A DNA stretch of 8,413 nucleotides from Syntrophaceae bacterium UBA6109 (GCA_002428445.1 DIWJ01000082.1:1-8413); one strand, 5' to 3'. Shown: positions 1 through 6,262, counted from the stretch's first letter. Numbers and translations are program-made. Notes: a model not told the origin generated them from the sequence alone.

Positions 1-253
1 TTTTCAACATAGAGGGGACGACAGAAAGTTTCTTTAATTTGTCATTCCCGTTTTCTTTTTTGTCATTCCCGCGCACGCGGGAATCCAGGGCATGCGGGAC
101 TCGCCTCCGACATTGTACCGGACACTGGATCCCGCCTTCGCGGAGCGGCAGACAGGGGTGCAATGCCGTTCAGGGGGAATCCAAAATCCAAAACTGGATG
201 CCGGATCAAGTCCGGCATGACAAATATACAGAAGCCTCGCCGCCTCTTTCTCC
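1..253. other. Non-coding region left of hisF, largely repeat
   Basis: No credible gene lies here. The short open frames on both strands, including one on the minus strand containing MPDLIRHP, are the usual translation of this class of palindromic repeat and show no protein family. The region lies downstream of the hisF stop and contains two copies of TTTGTCATTCCCG (38-50 and 59-71), plus the palindromic element described separately. I see no classical terminator with a T-run for the leftward operon, although the repeat hairpins could serve as weak transcription stops. Confidence 0.7.
59..224. repeat. MITE/REP-like palindromic element with terminal inverted repeats
   Basis: The left end TTTGTCATTCCCG (59-71) and the right end (212-224, reading TTTGTCATGCCGG on the minus strand) form an imperfect 13-bp terminal inverted repeat with 11 matches. 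Inside are two perfect hairpins: ATTCCCGCG-CA-CGCGGGAAT (65-84, 9-bp arms) and ATGCCGGA-TCAAG-TCCGGCAT (198-218, 8-bp arms). The first hairpin has the ATTCCC-N8-GGGAAT form of the Neisseria dRS3 repeat, and similar elements are scattered through many proteobacterial genomes. An extra copy of the left end lies 21 bp upstream (38-50), suggesting nested or partial copies. The element is non-autonomous if mobile; no transposase is seen. Confidence 0.65.
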
Positions 254-1018
254 TCACAGGATGACGGCGATCCCTCTCTCCTTCAGGTACTCCTTGACCT
301 GCCTGATGGTCAGCAAGCGGAAGTGGAACACGGAGGCGGCCAGCAGGATCGATGCCCCCGCTTTCGCCACCGCATCGTAAAAATCGTCCAGTTTTCCCGC
401 TCCGCCCGAAGCGACGACGGGCAGCTTCACGGCATCGGCGATCGCCCTCGTGAACTCCAGATCGTAACCGGCCTGCGTCCCGTCACCGTCCATGCTGGTC
501 GGCAGGATCACGCCGGCCCCCAGCGCTTCGCACTGCTTCGCCCAGGCGACCGCATCCTTTCCCACCGGCTTCGTCCCCCCGGCCACGACCAGCTCGAATC
601 CCGACGGCATGGCGGGATTGCGGCGGCCGTCGACGGCCACGGTGATGCGCTCCGACCCGAACTTTTTCGCCGCCTCTTCCACCAGCGCGGGCCTCTTGAC
701 GGCGGCGCTGTTCATGGAGACCTTGTCCGCACCGGCCGCAAGGAGCAGGTCGATGTCCTCGAGGGCCGAGATGCCGCCGCCCACCGTGAGGGGGATCGAA
801 ATCACGGAAGAAACCTTATTCACCCACTCGAGGCGCGTCTTGCGGTTCTCCAGCGTCGCCGCGATATCCAGCATGGCCAGTTCGTCGGCCCCTTCCTTCT
901 GATAGAGGGCGGCGTTTTCCACCGGATCGCCCGCGTCCTTGATCTCAACGAAGTGAACGCCCTTGACCACCCTTCCCTCTTTCATGTCCAGACACGGCAT
1001 GATCTTTACGATTTGCAT
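254..1018 (-). CDS. hisF: Imidazole glycerol phosphate synthase cyclase subunit HisF (solitary, slightly variant)
   Basis: This is a 254-residue (beta/alpha)8 barrel of normal HisF length. In histidine synthesis HisF takes ammonia from HisH and converts PRFAR to imidazole glycerol phosphate and AICAR in the cytoplasm. The catalytic aspartates fall at the canonical positions, D11 (PCLDMKEG) and D130 (VAVDGRR). K19, D51, the GGGI phosphate loop (80-83), N103 and the SGGAG phosphate loop (204-208) are also present. The TSMDGDGT strand (174-181) carries ILP where most HisF have ILL or LLL, and there is a short insertion around 131-140. The start is set by GAGGAGGAA just upstream of the ATG. The gene begins 16 bp after the LUD stop, so it is the last gene of the nupC operon. 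No hisH, hisA or hisI is nearby, so it may be either the only HisF or a diverged paralogue. Confidence 0.9.
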   Translation of the reverse strand: MQIVKIMPCLDMKEGRVVKGVHFVEIKDAGDPVENAALYQKEGADELAMLDIAATLENRKTRLEWVNKVSSVISIPLTVGGGISALEDIDLLLAAGADKVSMNSAAVKRPALVEEAAKKFGSERITVAVDGRRNPAMPSGFELVVAGGTKPVGKDAVAWAKQCEALGAGVILPTSMDGDGTQAGYDLEFTRAIADAVKLPVVASGGAGKLDDFYDAVAKAGASILLAASVFHFRLLTIRQVKEYLKERGIAVIL

Positions 1019-1034
1019 GATTCCTCCTCGCCTC

Positions 1035-1673
1035 TCATAATCCGAGTTCTTCGCCGACGATGATGACGCTCATGACGGGCGTGTATCGGTTGTTGTCGAA
1101 CTGCCCCTCGATGATGACCGTCTTATTGCAGATCCGCCACGGTCCGCTGCAGTTGCCGCATTCGCCGGTGATGGCACATGGGGGCAGAGGGATGACGTGG
1201 GGTTTTTGCTTCACATTGCGGGGTGCGGCAATCGTCTTGATGCGGTTCAAAGCCTCTTCGACGTTCGCGACGATCTTGTTGACGCCGACCACGATGATCA
1301 CCTTTCGAGGTCCGAAGAGCATGGCCGCAGTCCGGTTCCCGTGGCCGTCCACGTTGACGATCTTGCCGTCCAGCGTCACCGCGTTCGACCCGGTGACGAA
1401 GACGTCCGAAACGAGGGAACGCCGTTTGAGGTCCATGCTTTCCTCCGGACTGAGACCTTCCCGCCAGGCGTTGAAGAAGGTATAATTTCCCTTTTCCAGA
1501 GCGTCGATCACGCCGATCTGCTTCAACGTAAGCGAATCCCCGAGGCCGACCTTGCTGCCTTCGGGGATCATGGACATCACCTTCGCGAACGCTTCCTTGG
1601 CATTACGAACGAAGACGGCTGGAATGTTGTTTCTGCCCATGATCCCGATCATTTCACGAATCTTGTCATGCAT
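1035..1673 (-). CDS. LUD-domain protein (DUF162/lactate-utilisation family) with C-terminal Cys cluster, possible independent start
   Basis: Read from its internal ATG this is a 212-residue LUD-family protein. The fold is related to LutC/YkgG and to the LUD part of LutB, which take part in lactate oxidation, but stand-alone members are mostly uncharacterised. Visible are the glycine-rich VGLGDSLTL (42-50), FVTGSNAVTLDG (92-103), the GNRTAAMLFGP block (112-122), and a C-terminal cluster C166, C172, C175, C182 (spacing C-x5-C-x2-C-x6-C), which could bind a metal or an Fe-S centre. GGGGAAAGGA with a 2-base gap precedes the ATG, so free LUD protein could be made even though the frame is open from the GNAT gene. 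No lutA or lutB partner is in the window, so lactate use is not supported by context. The hisF gene follows after 16 bp. Confidence 0.8.
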   Translation of the reverse strand: MHDKIREMIGIMGRNNIPAVFVRNAKEAFAKVMSMIPEGSKVGLGDSLTLKQIGVIDALEKGNYTFFNAWREGLSPEESMDLKRRSLVSDVFVTGSNAVTLDGKIVNVDGHGNRTAAMLFGPRKVIIVVGVNKIVANVEEALNRIKTIAAPRNVKQKPHVIPLPPCAITGECGNCSGPWRICNKTVIIEGQFDNNRYTPVMSVIIVGEELGL

Positions 1674-2204
1674 AATCCTTTCCCCTTTCGTCAAATCTTT
1701 CGTCATTTGGTAGTCGTCCATGACGAACCCGCCGCCGATATCCTGAACGAGCGCGGCGATCTTCTCGAAACCGAGTTTTTCGTAGGCCCTGATGGAGCTG
1801 CTGTTGTCCTTATTGACCGTAAGGGTGATCCGCGCCAGTTTCCGTTCCCCCGCAAAATCCTCGGCGAAACGCACCGCCGCCCTCCCGTGTCCCCTGCCCC
1901 GTTCGGAGGCCTTCACGTAGATCTTGCTGAGGAAGAGCTCATCTGCCCGCGGCTGAACGGCCAGATAGCCGATCCGGCCCCCGCTCTCCTCAAGCAGGAA
2001 ATAGGCGTAACCTTCCCGGATCTGTCCGGCGATCGCCGCTTTCGGCTGGAACTTCTCCAGCATGTACTCGACCTGCGCCCTGCCGATGATCGGTGTGAAG
2101 TGCTCCGTCCATATCTCTCTTGCCAGGGCCTCGACGGCGCCGATCTGCTCGTCCGTCGCCACCGGTACGATTCCGAGGAGACATCTGCCGCTTGGATCTG
2201 CCAT
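1035..2204 (-). CDS. GNAT acetyltransferase reading without a stop into a LUD-domain protein (389-residue fused frame)
   Basis: The first 177 residues are a GNAT N-acetyltransferase, a family that moves acetyl from acetyl-CoA to an amine. Residues 93-110 give motif A, with the acetyl-CoA loop R-G-R-G-H-G (102-107), and N131 to F146 (ending YEKLGF) give motif B. The acceptor is not predictable. The expected GNAT end (DDYQMTKDL, residues 163-171) is followed by TKGERI and then, in the same frame with no stop, the LUD protein. The bases coding TKGERI contain GGGGAAAGGA just before the LUD ATG, which looks like a ribosome binding site and suggests two ancestral genes whose stop was lost, or an indel in this sequence. 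I chose the start at 2204 because GGAG lies 6 bases upstream; an ATG at 2216 is possible but poorly placed. The gene starts 38 bp after the nupC stop, in the same operon. Confidence 0.75.
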   Translation of the reverse strand: MADPSGRCLLGIVPVATDEQIGAVEALAREIWTEHFTPIIGRAQVEYMLEKFQPKAAIAGQIREGYAYFLLEESGGRIGYLAVQPRADELFLSKIYVKASERGRGHGRAAVRFAEDFAGERKLARITLTVNKDNSSSIRAYEKLGFEKIAALVQDIGGGFVMDDYQMTKDLTKGERIMHDKIREMIGIMGRNNIPAVFVRNAKEAFAKVMSMIPEGSKVGLGDSLTLKQIGVIDALEKGNYTFFNAWREGLSPEESMDLKRRSLVSDVFVTGSNAVTLDGKIVNVDGHGNRTAAMLFGPRKVIIVVGVNKIVANVEEALNRIKTIAAPRNVKQKPHVIPLPPCAITGECGNCSGPWRICNKTVIIEGQFDNNRYTPVMSVIIVGEELGL

Positions 2205-2242
2205 AGTCTTCTCCATGCCTTGACGGGGCGAATTTCCGGGTT

Positions 2243-3481
2243 TCACAGAAGCCCCACGATCGCGCCGGTCATACAGGTCGCCATCGTCCCGGAAATGATC
2301 GTCTTCCCGCCCAGCGCCACGATCTCGCCGCGCCGCTCGGGGGCCATCGCCCCCATCCCGCCGATCAGGATCCCCAGGCTCCCCAGGTTGGCGAAGCCGC
2401 ACAGGGCGTAGACCATGATCCGCTTGCTGTCCGGGCTCAGGGCCGCTGCGGGAAGGGCGGCCAGGTCCACGTAGGCGACGAATTCGTTGAGGACCGTTTT
2501 CGTCCCCAGGAGCGAGCCCGCCGTCATGGCTTCCGACCAGGGGATGCCGATGAGCCAGGCGACCGGGGCAAAAAGCCAGCCGAGGATGCGCTGCAGTGTC
2601 AGCGGTTTTCCCGCCGCGAAGGGCAGCAGCGACAGCGTCTCGTTGACGAGCGCCACCAGGGCGATGAGGACGATCAGCATGGCGACGATGTTGATGAGGA
2701 GCACGATGCCGTCGGCGGTCCCCTTCACGACGGCGTCCATCGTTCCCGTCGCCGCCTGCGGGGGCTCGACGCGGCCGGCCGTGACCTCTCCGGTCTCCGG
2801 AATCAAGATGAGCGACAGCAGGATCGCCGCCGGCGTGCTGATGATCGAGGCGACGAGGATGTGCCCCAGGGCGTCCGGCATCACCGGCCCGAGGATGAGG
2901 GCGTAGATCACCATGACCGTCCCGGCGACGTTGGCCATGCCGCAGGTCATCGTGACGAAGAGTTCGCTGCGCGTCAGTCTGGCGAGATAGGGCCGGATGA
3001 GAAGCGGCGCCTCCACCATCCCCAGGAAGACGTTCGCCGCCGCTCCCACGGCGACGGCCCCGCCGATATTCATCGTCCGTCTCAGCATCCACGAAAAACC
3101 GCGGACGATCCAGGGAAGCACCCGCCAGTAGAAGAGAACCGAGGACAGTGCGCTGACGACGAGGACGATCGGCAGCGCCTTCGCGGCGAAGACGAAGCTG
3201 GCGCCGGGCTCGGTTTCTGCGAAGGGAAGCCGTCCGCCGCCCAGGTAGCCGAACACGAAGGTCGTGCCCGCCGTCGTCGCCCGGTCGAGGATCTCCACGG
3301 CCCGGTTCAGGACGAAGAAAATGTCGCGGAAGAAGGCGATCTTGAGGAGGACGAGGGCGATCGCGAACTGGGCGACCAGTCCGGCGAGGATCGTCTTGAT
3401 CCGCACCTGTTTCCGGTTCTCGCTGATCAGCCAGGCCAGCCCGATCAGGAACGCCAGTCCCAGCACTCCCTGCAGGTTCAT
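2243..3481 (-). CDS. nupC: CNT-family concentrative nucleoside transporter (NupC-like)
   Basis: This is a 412-residue inner-membrane protein with many hydrophobic segments, the usual size for a bacterial CNT transporter, which imports nucleosides with Na+ or H+. The family signature G-x-K-x3-N-E-F-V-A-Y is complete (GTKTVLNEFVAY, 326-337), and the C-terminal half has CGFANLGSLG (361-370), which in the Vibrio homologue lines the ribose site. In the first hairpin the nucleobase-contacting GQTE of the Vibrio and animal proteins reads GMVE (154-157), so base recognition may differ; I believe this form occurs in other bacterial members. The start at 3481 has GGAGGT 9 bases upstream. A GTG/ATG 26 codons further up is rejected because it lies inside the promoter. 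It is the first gene of the leftward operon. Confidence 0.9.
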   Translation of the reverse strand: MNLQGVLGLAFLIGLAWLISENRKQVRIKTILAGLVAQFAIALVLLKIAFFRDIFFVLNRAVEILDRATTAGTTFVFGYLGGGRLPFAETEPGASFVFAAKALPIVLVVSALSSVLFYWRVLPWIVRGFSWMLRRTMNIGGAVAVGAAANVFLGMVEAPLLIRPYLARLTRSELFVTMTCGMANVAGTVMVIYALILGPVMPDALGHILVASIISTPAAILLSLILIPETGEVTAGRVEPPQAATGTMDAVVKGTADGIVLLINIVAMLIVLIALVALVNETLSLLPFAAGKPLTLQRILGWLFAPVAWLIGIPWSEAMTAGSLLGTKTVLNEFVAYVDLAALPAAALSPDSKRIMVYALCGFANLGSLGILIGGMGAMAPERRGEIVALGGKTIISGTMATCMTGAIVGLL

Positions 3482-3529
3482 CGTCTGCCCACCTCCGGGC
3501 GAAAGAAAACATCGCAAAGGAACAGCGGC

Positions 3530-3559
3530 ACTATAAGGAAAAACCGCTTCCGCTGTCAA
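3530..3559 (-). promoter_or_regulatory. Sigma70-type promoter of the nupC operon
   Basis: Read on the minus strand, TTGACA (3554-3559) is followed after 18 bases by TATAGT (3530-3535), close to consensus at both boxes. Transcription would begin near 3523, leaving a leader of about 40 bases before the nupC ATG at 3481. It points away from the divergent XRE promoter roughly 100 bp to the right. Confidence 0.7.
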
Positions 3560-3658
3560 CGGAAAGCCTGACGCATTGCCTCACCACTATCAGAAGCGTT
3601 TCCCTGCCTTGTCATCGCTAGATCTTCGGAAAAATGTAAATCATTCCCCATTTGGGTA

Positions 3659-3686
3659 TTGACATTTAAATCATCCGTTGTAATAT
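3659..3686 (+). promoter_or_regulatory. Sigma70-type promoter of the XRE-peptidase pair
   Basis: A perfect TTGACA (3659-3664) is followed after 16 bases by TAATAT (3681-3686), or after 17 by AATATT. The -10 lies inside a 19-bp palindrome, so binding there would block RNA polymerase. TAAATCAT occurs twice upstream and within the spacer (3637-3644 and 3667-3674), 30 bp or about three helical turns apart, which may be a second binding site. Confidence 0.65.
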
Positions 3687-3695
3687 TCATACAAC
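3677..3695. promoter_or_regulatory. 19-bp palindromic operator candidate over the -10 box
   Basis: GTTGTA and TACAAC form perfect 6-bp arms around a 7-base AT-rich centre (ATATTCA). The site overlaps the -10 box of the XRE promoter and sits about 20 bp before the start codon. That is the position expected for autorepression by the XRE protein encoded immediately downstream. The binding protein is inferred, not shown. Confidence 0.6.
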
Positions 3696-3714
3696 AGGGA
3701 AGGGGGTGACCTGC

Positions 3715-4095
3715 ATGGCGATCACGAAAACATTCGGTGATTTGTTCAAGGCGAAGAGAGTCGAGAAAGGGCTGACGTTAAGGGAGTTTTGCCGGATCAA
3801 CGGGTTCGATCCAGGCAACGTCAGCAAAATTGAGCGCGGGCTGTTCCCGCCGCCTCAGTCGAAAGAAATGCTTTCGAAATACGCGGCGGCCCTTGGCATC
3901 GAAGAAGGAACCGAAGGCTGGTTGACATTCTGCGACCTGGCCGTCCTCAGCGCAGGGAAAATACCCGACGATGTCGTGTCGAGCGAGGAGTTGATGAATG
4001 CACTGCCGGTTTTGTTCAGAACGGTAAGGGACAGGAAGCTCGATGAAGAAGACCTCGAAAAGCTGGTAAAAGCGATCAAGAAAGAATTGCGCTGA
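3715..4095 (+). CDS. XRE-family helix-turn-helix transcriptional regulator
   Basis: This is a 126-residue DNA-binding protein. Residues 7-62 form an HTH_3/XRE domain, with KAKRVEKGLTLREFC in helices 1-2 and NVSKIERG (35-42) as the recognition helix, followed by a charged C-terminal tail (108-126). The start is taken as ATG 3715 because AAGGGGGTGA, nearly the full anti-Shine-Dalgarno complement, ends 5 bases before it; the upstream GTG at 3706 lies inside that site. The stop overlaps the start of the peptidase by one base (TGATG), implying translational coupling. Genes of this type paired with an ImmA/IrrE peptidase usually act as a repressor or antitoxin-like partner that the peptidase cleaves; that role is inference here. 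It probably controls its own promoter through the palindrome at 3677-3695. Confidence 0.85.
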   Translation: MAITKTFGDLFKAKRVEKGLTLREFCRINGFDPGNVSKIERGLFPPPQSKEMLSKYAAALGIEEGTEGWLTFCDLAVLSAGKIPDDVVSSEELMNALPVLFRTVRDRKLDEEDLEKLVKAIKKELR

Positions 4096-4715
4096 TGTTC
4101 GAATGCCCGGTTATCAGTCACAGCGAAATAGGCAGAAGAGTAGAATCGTTCCTCAAGCAGTATCATCCTTCGCTCGAGATACCGATTCCTGTCGAGGAAA
4201 TTATCGAGCTAAAATTGGGTCTCAATATCTTTCCCTTTCCGAGATTATACAAGGACCACGGTTTGAATGGATTTCTGAGCCGCGACCTTTCGACGATCCA
4301 TGTGGATGAAGTCCAGTACAGTCAATACAATGAAAAATATCGCTATACGCTGGCACACGAACTGGGACACTACGTCTTGCATCGGGCCTGTTATGAGGAC
4401 CTGACATTTCAATCTATCGACGACTACAAGCGCTGGAGGATTTCCGTTCCGTCGGAGGACATCAGTTGGTTCGAAACACAGGGAGGATGGTTCGCGGGCC
4501 AATTGCTGGTTCCTACAAAACAACTGTTCGGCGTTTGCAGCGCCGTCGTCGAAAAACATCAGATGGATTTCAGGAGGCTGGCATCGCTGCCGGAAGACAC
4601 CTGGTCCTACATAGCGAACGAAGTCGCCAGCTATTTCGATGTGAATCCGCCCGTAGTGGAGATCCGCATCAAAAAAGAGAACATTCCGGAGAAGATACCG
4701 ATACTGGGGAAGTGA
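4095..4715 (+). CDS. ImmA/IrrE-family zinc metallopeptidase
   Basis: This 206-residue protein belongs to the ImmA/IrrE family (PF06114, COG2856). The zinc site is visible as YTLAHELGHYVLH with H88, E89 and H92, and a third ligand is probably E127 in WFETQGGWFAGQLLVP (125-140). The N-terminal segment (to about residue 75) has the usual helix plus the NGFLSRDLSTIHVDE strand pair seen before the active site. Characterised members cut an XRE-type repressor (Bacillus ImmA on ImmR, Deinococcus IrrE/PprI on DdrO) to switch on stress or mobile-element genes. The gene overlaps the XRE gene by one base, which fits that partnership. Both genes are visibly more AT-rich than their neighbours, a hint of lateral transfer. 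No integrase or phage gene is in the window. Confidence 0.88.
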   Translation: MFECPVISHSEIGRRVESFLKQYHPSLEIPIPVEEIIELKLGLNIFPFPRLYKDHGLNGFLSRDLSTIHVDEVQYSQYNEKYRYTLAHELGHYVLHRACYEDLTFQSIDDYKRWRISVPSEDISWFETQGGWFAGQLLVPTKQLFGVCSAVVEKHQMDFRRLASLPEDTWSYIANEVASYFDVNPPVVEIRIKKENIPEKIPILGK

Positions 4716-4830
4716 ATTCCATCAACTTGAATCACCTGCGATTCCTTTTCTGGAGGAACCCCGGATAATCGCTCACCCCTATCACGACTATGGTGGAAAA
4801 TTTGATTACGCTGTTACCGCATACCATCAT

Positions 4831-4848
4831 GTTCACCGCTCGGTGAAC
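4831..4848. repeat. Perfect inverted repeat GTTCACCG-CT-CGGTGAAC, possible operator
   Basis: Eight-base perfect arms surround a two-base centre, and a third GTGAAC half-site follows at 4861-4866 in the same orientation as the right arm, 18 bp on. No T-run follows, so this is not a standard terminator. The spacing fits a dimeric regulator site better. It differs from the GTTGTA palindrome upstream of the XRE gene. Confidence 0.5.
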
Positions 4849-4880
4849 CTGTAAATTAGAGTGAACATATAGTGAGCCCA

Positions 4881-4892
4881 TCCTCCGGAGGA
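4881..4892. repeat. 12-bp palindrome TCCTCCGGAGGA
   Basis: This is a perfect self-complementary 12-mer. Its right half GGAGGA looks like a ribosome site and sits two bases before an ATG (4895) that opens a frame of only six codons ending at 4915. The spacing is too short for efficient initiation, so I do not call a gene. Confidence 0.4.
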
Positions 4893-4993
4893 CCATGACG
4901 AACGCAGGAACCTGACACATCAAAAAAAGATGCAAATCCCGAAATTCCCGGCTACCATAGACGTGGAAAACGTTTCGCCGGGGATGCCTTTGT

Positions 4994-6262
4994 ATGAAAG
5001 TCCTCCTGATCTCCGCCAATACCGAACGGATCAACGTGGCGCCGCTTCCTCTGGGACTTGCCTCAGTCGCCGCGGCGACGCGGCGCGCCGGGTACGATGT
5101 CCGGCTGCTGGACCTGATGACGCAGGAGGACCCGCAGTCCCGGATCCGCGAGGCGATCGAGGCCTTTGCCCCCGGCGTCATCGGAATCTCCGTCCGCAAC
5201 ATCGACGACCAGGTCCGGCGCGGCGGGCGGTTTCTCCTCGAGGAGGTCGGGCGCGTCGTCCGCTGCTGCCGGAACTTTTCCGATGCACCGTTGGTCCTCG
5301 GCGGCGCCGGCTACAGCATCTTTCCGGAGAGCGTTCTGGCCTATCTCGGCGCCGACATGGGAATCCGGGGCGAGGGGGAAACCGCTTTCCCCGCCCTGAT
5401 CGACCGCCTGGCCCGGCATGCGGACCTTGCGGACGTGCCGGGGCTCTACCTGCCGGGGCGCGGCCGGGGCGCCGAAAGGATCTGCAAGCGAAACCTGGAC
5501 GCGTTGCCTCTGTCCGGGGCGCTGGAATTCCTCACCTCCCGGGACGAAGAGCTCTGGCTCCCCTTCCAGACGAGACGCGGCTGTCCGATGGGGTGCAGCT
5601 ACTGTTCGACGGCGGCCATCGAGGGACGAAGAATCCGGAAGCGGTCGCCCGGGAGAGCTGTGGATGACCTGGCGCGCTATGCGGCGGCAGGATTCCGGCG
5701 GGTCTACTTCGTGGACAACACCTTCAACCTGCCCCGGGGCTATGCGAAGAACCTTTGCCGCGCGATCCTCGGCCGCGGCCTCAGGATCCGCTGGCGGGCC
5801 ATACTCTACCCGGTAGGAATCGACGAGGAACTGGCCGTCCTCATGGCGGAGGCGGGCTGCGGGGAGGCGAGCCTGGGATTCGAAAGCGGCTCTGCGCGGA
5901 TGCTGCGCAGTCTGAACAAGCGCTTTTCTCCCGGGGAGATCCGGCGGACTTCCGAGCTCCTCGCGCGGCAAGGCATCAGCCAGACCGGGTTTCTGCTGCT
6001 GGGCGGTCCGGGCGAGACGAAGGAATCGGTGATCGAGAGCCTCCGCTTCGCCGATTCCCTCCCCCTGGCGCAGTTGAAAATCACGGCGGGCATCCGCATC
6101 TATCCGGGCACGGCGCTCGCGGAGACCGCCGTTGCGGAAGGGGTGATTGCGCCTGAGGACGATCTCCTGCGGCCGAAATTCTACATCGCCCGCGGCCTGG
6201 AGGACTGGCTTCCGGAACTCGTCGGGAAGTGGCTGGAGAAGCGTCCCACCTGGATGAGATGA
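4994..6262 (+). CDS. B12-binding-domain radical SAM protein of unknown substrate
   Basis: This 422-residue protein has the two-part layout of cobalamin-binding radical SAM enzymes. Residues 1-130 form a Rossmann-like B12-binding region (MKVLLISANT, GLASVAAATRRAGYDV, GVIGISVRNID, and GGAGYSIFPE near 103-112). Residues 190-380 are the radical SAM core with C197, C201 and C204 in the CxxxCxxC motif (RRGCPMGCSYC) that binds the [4Fe-4S] cluster. GFESGS (295-300) and GGPGET (337-342) are typical later core motifs. The DxHxxG cobalamin-ligating motif is not seen, as in many members of this superfamily, so cobalamin may bind base-off without a His ligand or not at all. Such enzymes often methylate or rearrange unreactive carbons. 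The ATG is preceded only by a weak GGGGAT. PolX follows after 99 bp with no obvious functional link. Confidence 0.85.
   Translation: MKVLLISANTERINVAPLPLGLASVAAATRRAGYDVRLLDLMTQEDPQSRIREAIEAFAPGVIGISVRNIDDQVRRGGRFLLEEVGRVVRCCRNFSDAPLVLGGAGYSIFPESVLAYLGADMGIRGEGETAFPALIDRLARHADLADVPGLYLPGRGRGAERICKRNLDALPLSGALEFLTSRDEELWLPFQTRRGCPMGCSYCSTAAIEGRRIRKRSPGRAVDDLARYAAAGFRRVYFVDNTFNLPRGYAKNLCRAILGRGLRIRWRAILYPVGIDEELAVLMAEAGCGEASLGFESGSARMLRSLNKRFSPGEIRRTSELLARQGISQTGFLLLGGPGETKESVIESLRFADSLPLAQLKITAGIRIYPGTALAETAVAEGVIAPEDDLLRPKFYIARGLEDWLPELVGKWLEKRPTWMR

Larger units (their letters stand above)
4716..4993. other. Non-coding gap between the peptidase and radical SAM genes
   Basis: I find no supported gene in these 278 bases. 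The region is AT-richer than the right-hand genes and carries two perfect palindromes (4831-4848 and 4881-4892). It also has a lone TATAGT (4868-4873) without a convincing -35 box, so a promoter for the radical SAM gene is possible but not demonstrated. A 46-codon open stretch (4717-4854) has no start codon or ribosome site, and I do not recognise it. Confidence 0.6.

Noticed and set aside
63..257. Small minus-strand open frame containing MPDLIRHP, and a plus-strand frame over 39-380
   Set aside because: These are translations of a dispersed palindromic repeat and of hisF antisense; no ribosome site or protein family.
2205..3512. Extension of the GNAT-LUD frame upstream to give a protein of about 825 residues
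   Set aside because: The upstream part is the out-of-frame reading of nupC, low-complexity Arg/Gly/Asp rich, and not a protein family; the GNAT domain has its own ribosome site near 2211.
3482..3559. 26-codon N-terminal extension of NupC
   Set aside because: It would lie across the promoter -10 and -35 boxes, and the ATG at 3481 has GGAGGT at proper spacing.
4717..4854. 46-codon open stretch after the peptidase, rich in His and Tyr
   Set aside because: No start codon with a ribosome site and no recognisable family; probably chance.
4895..4915. Six-codon ORF after GGAGGA in the gap before the radical SAM gene
   Set aside because: Only two bases separate the apparent ribosome site from the ATG, and the codons show no amino acid bias or following terminator.
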